Shown here: in pieces, positions 59,309 to 64,000 of the stretch
Layout of the letters: the number at the start of each line of letters is the position of its first letter
Numbering within the stretch: the stretch's first letter is position 1
Source of the DNA: Thiocapsa roseopersicina
Lineage (GTDB): Bacteria > Pseudomonadota > Gammaproteobacteria > Chromatiales > Chromatiaceae
Direction: 5' to 3'
Length of the DNA: 64,000 nucleotides
NCBI RefSeq assembly: GCF_900106925.1
Contig: NZ_FNNZ01000001.1
Coordinates: 124,001 to 188,000, forward strand
The notes under the pieces: model-generated
Told to the model about the DNA's origin: nothing
Databases searched by the model: none
What the model saw: the letters and a program-made list of their open reading frames with translations, nothing else
Position numbers and translations under genes: made by a program

Positions 59309-59561
59309 TGCAAATCCCCCGTGATGATGTCGGCCGCCCCGTGAACGGCTCGATCCGTGATGTCGCGCCGCGGATGCGCCCGCCGTCGGGACAGGGCTCG
59401 GAGACAAGCGGCGCAGCGTCATCGAGCGCGGTGCGGACAAGGCGCGTCTATACCGAGCGCACGCAGGTCTGCTTGTTTCCGACGTGTGACTCGGGGATTG
59501 TACCCATCACCGGCGTGTCGGGCGACGCCCGGATCCGCCCGTAGCGAGGTCGAGTGCGACG

Positions 59562-60317
59562 TCAGCCCGCTACGGCCGCCGCGCCGGCTTGTGCCGGGCT
59601 CCGCTCGGCAATCGGGTCGTCGAACACGAAGGCCGCCAAGCGATCCAGCGATGGGATCAGGATGGTCCGCCGCTCGATCTCGACCAGACCGCGATGGGCC
59701 AGCTCATGGAGCTCGCGAGAGAAGGTCTCGGCACTGATGTTGAGGTTGGACGCAATCAGCGCCTTGGCCGCCGGCAGAACCACGACCGCGCGATCGCTCG
59801 CATCGGAGCTGCAGCGGCCCTGCTTGATCAGGAAGTCGGCCAGCCGCTGACGTGCGGTCATCAGGCAGCAGGCTTCCAGGTCATGGACGAGCCGATGGAC
59901 ATCCCCGGCAACCAGCTTGAGCATGACGGCCGCGACCTCGGGCCATTCGGCAATGGCCGTGTGGATGCGCTCGCGACCGACTACGAGGATCCGACTGTCG
60001 CAGATCGATTCGGCGAAGACCGGGCAGGGCTCGTCGAGCAGGATGGCCGCGACACCGAAGACGCGTCCGGGTTGGAGGATGTCCAGCACCCGCTCGGCCC
60101 CCAGAGGCGAGAGTGCGGCGAGCTTGATCCCCCCCTTCAGGAGACACTGAAACCCGCTCGGGCGGCTGCCCTTCTCGCAGATGATCTGACCCCGTGTCGC
60201 CGTGCGCAGTTGACTGCCGCCGGCGATGAATCGGGCCGGCTCGTCGCCGAGTGCGGCAAAGGCAGGGACGTCGCGCAGGTAAGGAAGGAAATTAAAGGCG
60301 CGGTCGATGTCGTTCAT
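59562..60317 (-). CDS. Crp/Fnr family regulator (DNR-like)
   Basis: The 251-residue product has a cyclic-nucleotide-like sensor domain (GQIICEKGSRPSGFQCLLKGGIKLAAL), a dimer helix and a C-terminal HTH (KALIASNLNISAETFSRELHELAHRGL). The N-terminal cysteine cluster of FNR is absent, so it is not an oxygen-labile FNR. It is closer to DNR/NNR-type or other redox sensors; DNR senses NO through heme. Divergent from narXL, which fits a nitrogen-oxide role. Confidence 0.82.
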   Translation of the reverse strand: MNDIDRAFNFLPYLRDVPAFAALGDEPARFIAGGSQLRTATRGQIICEKGSRPSGFQCLLKGGIKLAALSPLGAERVLDILQPGRVFGVAAILLDEPCPVFAESICDSRILVVGRERIHTAIAEWPEVAAVMLKLVAGDVHRLVHDLEACCLMTARQRLADFLIKQGRCSSDASDRAVVVLPAAKALIASNLNISAETFSRELHELAHRGLVEIERRTILIPSLDRLAAFVFDDPIAERSPAQAGAAAVAG

Positions 60318-60383
60318 AGCCGAAGTCTATCGACCGAGGGATTTTCAACAAGGCGTGGAACGACTGACCGGTTTGCCGGGAAA

Positions 60384-60399
60384 TACCTCCCAAGGGGTA
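60384..60399. promoter_or_regulatory. NarL/NarP-type 7-2-7 site
   Basis: TACCTCC and AGGGGTA are inverted heptamers separated by two bases. Against the NarL consensus TACYYMT the left matches 6 of 7 and the right 7 of 7. It lies 147 bp before narX and 67 bp before the regulator gene on the other strand, so autoregulation or shared control is plausible. Confidence 0.55.
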
Positions 60400-60545
60400 G
60401 CAGTGGTAGAGTGTCAAGGTACTGAGAATTCTCGTAGTTGTTTCGATCCGAGGCGTGTTGCGCCGGGTTCGAGTCGGTCCTGATTCTTTGGAGGTATCCC
60501 CTTTCGCGGTGGGCGCGACTGGGCTGGAATGCGGGGGTGATCGAT

Positions 60546-62519
60546 ATGAGCTCTCTTCTGCCGCGTTCGTTCCATCGCTCGATCCTGCTCAGCGTGGGTC
60601 TGTTGATGACCCTCGTCGTCGTTTTGGCGATCCTCAGCATGTTGATCGGCGGCAGCGTGGGCCGGGCGACGGAGGGGTTTGCCGCCGCCGTGAACCAGGC
60701 CGGGTCGCTGCGGATGCAGTCGTATCGCATCGGGATGGCGCTGGCCGACGCGCGAGCCCCGGCCGACTTGAGTGCCGATCGGGTTGCGGCACTGGCCGAG
60801 GAGCTCGAGCAGCGTCTGGCCAGTCCGCGCCTTGCCGACATCATCCCGCGGCGTGCCGGGGAGGAGATCCGCGACGCCTACGAGGGTATCCGCGCGGATT
60901 GGAACGAGCGCATGCGCCCGCTCGTGTCGGCGGACATTGCGCGATTGCGCGTGCTCGATCCGGGCACATCCCGGGATGCCCCTGCGATGTCCTATCTGGC
61001 GGCTGTCGATGGCTTCGTCGAGCAGATCGACGTGTTGGTCGGGGAGCTGGAGCGAATCACGGAGGCACGCTTGGCCATGCTGCGCGTCGTCCAGGCGGTT
61101 GCCTTGGTCCTGACGGTGATCGTGGTGCTCGTGACTATGGTCTTGGTCATCGGCCGGGTGATCCAACCGCTCGCCGAGCTCTTGGAGTGCGCGGATGGGT
61201 CGCGGCGCGGCGATTTCACGCGACGTACCCGATTCACCGGAAGCGACGAGCTGGGCCGGCTCGGCGATGCCATGAATCGCATGGCCGCCGACCTGTCGCA
61301 GCTCTACACGGACCTCGAGGGTCGGGTCGCCGAGAAGACCCGTGATCTCGAGCGCTCCAACCAGACACTGGAGCTGCTCTACGGCGTGGGCCAGGTGCTG
61401 CATGAGTCGCCGATCTCCACGCCCATGTTCGAGCGCGTCCTGCAGGAGATCCGGGTCAAGTTGCGGCTTCGGGCCGTCACCCTTTGCCTGGACGAAGCGC
61501 CGGATCTGGGCCCGGACCCGGACCCCCATCGAAAGGACGGCCGCTCGTGCGTGACCGCGAGAGCCGAGGGCGAGCAGCGCTTTGCCTGCTCGAGCGACGG
61601 ATGCCCGGTCTGTCGCGAGGCCGAGCCCTATCATCCCTTACTGCGCACGCTCGGACGGGGCGACCGTCGGCCCCCCGTGTCCTTCGTCGTGGCGGAGCAG
61701 GATCGGCCCTTCGGCGTGCTGATCGTGGAGCTGGATCGCGAACAGTCCCTGCCGCCCTGGCAAGGGCGGCTCTTGGCCTCGCTCGCCACGCTCATCGGTA
61801 CCGCGCTCAGTCTGCATCGGCGCCAGCGTGACGGCAGGCGTCTCGCGCTGTTCGAGGAGCGCGGCGTGATCGCGCGCGAGCTGCACGACTCCTTGGCACA
61901 GTCGCTCTCCTACCTCAAGATCCAGGCGTCGCGCCTGGATGCGCTCCTCGGAGCCGGCGCGCAGCCCGAACGCACCCGCGCCGTGCTCGCCGAGCTGCGC
62001 GAGGGCGTGAACAACGCCTATCGTCAGTTGCGCGAGCTGTTGACCACCTTTCGGCTCAAGATGGACGATCGCGGCCTCAATGCCGCGCTGGAGGCGACGG
62101 TGGCCGAGTATCGCGCGCGCGCGACCACCGAGATTTGCCTGGACAATCGGCTCCCCGCCTTGCTGCTCGGCCCCAATGAGGAAATCCATGTGCTGCAGAT
62201 CGTCCGCGAGGCCCTGTCCAACGTCATCCGTCACGCCGGGGCGGCGCATGCTTTGCTGCGTTTGGCGGCCGGTGGCGCCGGGATCCGCGTCACCCTGGAC
62301 GACGACGGCCGCGGCATCGATCCGCATGCCGTCCCGCGCGGTCACTACGGACTGAGCATCATGCGCGAGCGTGCCGCCGGCCTCGGCGGCGACATCGAGA
62401 TCGTGCCCGGGCCGCACGGCGGGACACGTGTTCGGCTGACCTTCCCGAGCCGCCGAGCCCGAGACAGCGACACCGAGGTCAGCGATGCAGGCGCCATCGA
62501 GGCGGTGCAGACCTCATGA
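60546..62519 (+). CDS. narX: nitrate/nitrite sensor kinase NarX
   Basis: The 657-residue product has TM1 (SILLSVGLLMTLVVVLAIL), a periplasmic sensor with the ligand-binding P-box AAVNQAGSLRMQSYRIG, TM2, HAMP, a GAF-like region with a cysteine cluster (CSSDGCPVC) and HisKA_3 (ARELHDSLAQSLSYLKIQ) with HATPase. NarX phosphorylates NarL on nitrate/nitrite. The ATG at 60546 was chosen because the 36-residue extension upstream is not conserved-looking. It overlaps narL by 4 bp (ATGA). Confidence 0.93.
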   Translation: MSSLLPRSFHRSILLSVGLLMTLVVVLAILSMLIGGSVGRATEGFAAAVNQAGSLRMQSYRIGMALADARAPADLSADRVAALAEELEQRLASPRLADIIPRRAGEEIRDAYEGIRADWNERMRPLVSADIARLRVLDPGTSRDAPAMSYLAAVDGFVEQIDVLVGELERITEARLAMLRVVQAVALVLTVIVVLVTMVLVIGRVIQPLAELLECADGSRRGDFTRRTRFTGSDELGRLGDAMNRMAADLSQLYTDLEGRVAEKTRDLERSNQTLELLYGVGQVLHESPISTPMFERVLQEIRVKLRLRAVTLCLDEAPDLGPDPDPHRKDGRSCVTARAEGEQRFACSSDGCPVCREAEPYHPLLRTLGRGDRRPPVSFVVAEQDRPFGVLIVELDREQSLPPWQGRLLASLATLIGTALSLHRRQRDGRRLALFEERGVIARELHDSLAQSLSYLKIQASRLDALLGAGAQPERTRAVLAELREGVNNAYRQLRELLTTFRLKMDDRGLNAALEATVAEYRARATTEICLDNRLPALLLGPNEEIHVLQIVREALSNVIRHAGAAHALLRLAAGGAGIRVTLDDDGRGIDPHAVPRGHYGLSIMRERAAGLGGDIEIVPGPHGGTRVRLTFPSRRARDSDTEVSDAGAIEAVQTS

Positions 62520-63175
62520 CGACCGACACCCGAACCGCCGTCGTCATCATCGACGACCATCCGCTCTTTCGAAAGGGCGTGTCCGATCTCATCGCGATGG
62601 CACCCGAGCTGATCTTGGTCGGGGAGGCCGGCGACGGGGAGGAGGGCGTGCGCGTCGCGGCGGAATGTCGCCCGGACCTGATCCTGCTCGACCTCAACAT
62701 GAAGGGCATGAACGGCATCCAGACCCTGGAACGTCTGCGCCGGGCCGATCTGGACGCGCGTGTCGTCATGCTCACCGTCTCCGACAGCGAGCAAGACGTG
62801 GTCGCCGCCCTACGCGCCGGGGCCGATGGCTATCTGCTCAAGGACATGGAGCCCGAGGACATCCTCGAGCAGCTGCTCGCTGCCGGCCGGGGTCGCCTGG
62901 TGATCAGTCAACGGCTTACCGAGCTGATTGCGCGGGCGCTCTGCCACGACAGCCGCCCGGTGCGTCCGCGGGAGGCCGGTCTGACACCGCGCGAGCAACA
63001 GGTGCTGGGTCTGCTCGCCGACGGATTGAGCAACAAACTGATCGCCCGCGAGTTGGACCTGTCGCTCGGGACCGTCAAGGTCCACGTCAAACACGTCCTC
63101 AAGAAACTCAAGCTCAGAACCCGCGTCGAAGCCGCCGTCTGGGCCGTCCGCCAATCCACGCCCGACGAGCTCTGA
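62516..63175 (+). CDS. narL: response regulator NarL
   Basis: The 219-residue product has a receiver domain with the phosphorylation site in LILLDLNMKGMNG and a LuxR-type HTH (LTPREQQVLGLLADGLSNKLIARELDLS). It binds TACYYMT heptamers such as the site upstream of narX. Coupled to narX by a 4-bp overlap. No nar or nir operon is in the window, so the targets are elsewhere or are the local regulator and cytochrome genes. Confidence 0.94.
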   Translation: MTTDTRTAVVIIDDHPLFRKGVSDLIAMAPELILVGEAGDGEEGVRVAAECRPDLILLDLNMKGMNGIQTLERLRRADLDARVVMLTVSDSEQDVVAALRAGADGYLLKDMEPEDILEQLLAAGRGRLVISQRLTELIARALCHDSRPVRPREAGLTPREQQVLGLLADGLSNKLIARELDLSLGTVKVHVKHVLKKLKLRTRVEAAVWAVRQSTPDEL

Positions 63176-63190
63176 TCCGCAACATCCAAG

Positions 63191-63258
63191 GTAGGGGCGG
63201 CTTTAGCCGCCCAATGGTGTAGGGTTGACGGGGCGTGGGCGACTGAAGTCGCCCCTAC
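63191..63258. repeat. family C element, double hairpin
   Basis: One hairpin (GGGCGGCT with AGCCGCCC, 63195-63212) is preceded by GTAG, and a second (GGGCGACT with AGTCGCCC, 63237-63254) is followed by CTAC, so the whole is an inverted pair. It lies between convergent narL and purC and may terminate both. Confidence 0.8.
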
Positions 63259-63291
63259 ATCGCCCCTACGTTGCCCTGCCTCGCGGGCGGA

Positions 63292-64000
63292 TCAGCGGTG
63301 CGTCAACCGCTCCTCGGCCTCGCGGTATTTGGCGGCGGTCCGGTCGATGATCTCCTGCGGCAGCATGGGCCCCGGCGGGGTCTTGTCCCAGTCGAGCGTC
63401 TCCAAATAATCGCGGACGAACTGCTTGTCGAAGCTCGGCGGGCTCGTCCCCGGTCGGTATTGATCGGCCGGCCAAAAACGCGATGAGTCGGGTGTGAGCA
63501 CCTCGTCGATCAGATGCAGCCGCCCCTCGCTGTCGAGGCCGAATTCGAGCTTGGTGTCGGCGATGATGATGCCGTGCGCCAAGGCATACTCGGCGCAGTC
63601 GCGATAGATGGCGATGCTGACGTCGCGCACCTGAGCCGCCAGCGCCGGGCCGAGCAGGCGCTCGGTGTGCGCGAAGTCGACGTTCTCGTCGTGCCCGCCG
63701 ATCTCGGCCTTGGTCGACGGCGTGTAGATGGGCTCGGGCAGCCGGTCGGCCTGACGCAGACCGGGCGGGAGCGCGATGCCGCAGACCGCACCGCCGTGCA
63801 GATAGTCCTTCCAACCCGAGCCGATCAGATAGCCGCGCACGATCGCCTCCACCGGCAGCGGTGTGAGCCGGCGCACCACCATGGCGCGATCGCCGAGTTG
63901 GGCCAGCTCCTCGGGGTCCTCGACGACTGCCGAGACCGGGATATCGGCAAGATGATTCGGCACCAGCTGCGCCGTGCGTGCGAACCAAAAGCGCGAGACC
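63292..64000 (-). CDS. purC: SAICAR synthase, 5' end beyond the window
   Basis: PurC joins CAIR and aspartate in purine synthesis. The visible C-terminal part (about 236 residues) begins with [14 protein letters not shown] and contains [56 protein letters not shown] and [13 protein letters not shown], all family motifs. The frame stays open to the window edge and the start is missing. A GTG at 63961-63963 within the gene should not be taken as the start. Confidence 0.93.
   Translation of the reverse strand, partial: VSRFWFARTAQLVPNHLADIPVSAVVEDPEELAQLGDRAMVVRRLTPLPVEAIVRGYLIGSGWKDYLHGGAVCGIALPPGLRQADRLPEPIYTPSTKAEIGGHDENVDFAHTERLLGPALAAQVRDVSIAIYRDCAEYALAHGIIIADTKLEFGLDSEGRLHLIDEVLTPDSSRFWPADQYRPGTSPPSFDKQFVRDYLETLDWDKTPPGPMLPQEIIDRTAAKYREAEERLTHR

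Overview
The window is GC-rich, densely coded bacterial DNA. Gene content and order (hemCD; smc-zipA-ligA; def-fmt-rsmB next to lysM-dprA-smg-topA; ntrYX, trkA, narXL, ubiD, prlC) point to a gammaproteobacterium. The style of several accessory genes suggests a Chromatiaceae-like (purple sulfur) lineage. That placement is an inference, because no photosynthesis or sulfur-oxidation gene and no rRNA lies in the window. No tRNA, rRNA, CRISPR array, prophage or transposase gene was found.

Layout. 0.1-2.9 kb: an NRDE protein and the heme genes hemC-hemD. 3.0-12.5 kb (minus strand): a signalling module of TonB-type outer-membrane receptor, YfiR-like periplasmic protein, membrane diguanylate cyclase and a 1721-residue hybrid histidine kinase. 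12.7-22.7 kb: a lipoprotein, a ferredoxin-type oxidoreductase, an epimerase-like protein, small exported proteins, an RRM protein, ubiD, a methyltransferase, oligopeptidase A and a CNP1-like protein. 22.9-29.6 kb: smc-zipA-ligA. 30-35 kb: an alpha-carbonic-anhydrase-like protein missing one zinc ligand and a multiheme cytochrome region (pentaheme; octaheme HAO-like; NapC/NirT tetraheme). 35-42 kb: PpiC, YciI, YciB, an AGCS symporter, BolA, an ankyrin protein and TrkA. 42.3-49.3 kb (minus strand): def-fmt-rsmB-DUF4390-ntrY-ntrX as an overlapping block. 49.6-55.3 kb: lysM-dprA-smg-topA. 55.6-64 kb: moaA; a permease/CxxC protein/DsbB cluster; a DUF302 protein; a Crp/Fnr regulator divergent from narXL; and a 5'-truncated purC.

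The least ordinary content lies between the genes. Three families of short palindromic, non-coding elements recur. Family A: mostly 84-89 bp, bounded by 11-12 bp inverted repeats of the type TAAACCGCGTC, often as two units separated by a 20-23 bp AT-rich spacer. Its arm supplies the stop codon of four genes and a partial copy supplies that of a fifth; it also abuts the start codons of two more. Family B: (GTTGTC)n facing (GACAAC)n around a conserved loop, with conserved flanks. Family C: a short GGGCGACT/AGTCGCCC-type hairpin, with outer inverted repeats containing GATTTCC in two of three copies. At 55.4-55.6 kb a family C copy sits inside a family B copy, which is direct evidence that these elements have moved.

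Functionally, the window joins housekeeping (heme, cell division, translation initiation, DNA topology) with envelope-to-cytoplasm signalling and nitrogen-oxide physiology (HAO-like/NapC cytochromes, NarXL with a 7-2-7 NarL-type site, a Crp/Fnr regulator without FNR cysteines, NtrYX). Start sites are from sequence inspection only. Several genes needed a start downstream of the longest open frame because that frame ran through a palindromic element or lacked a signal peptide.
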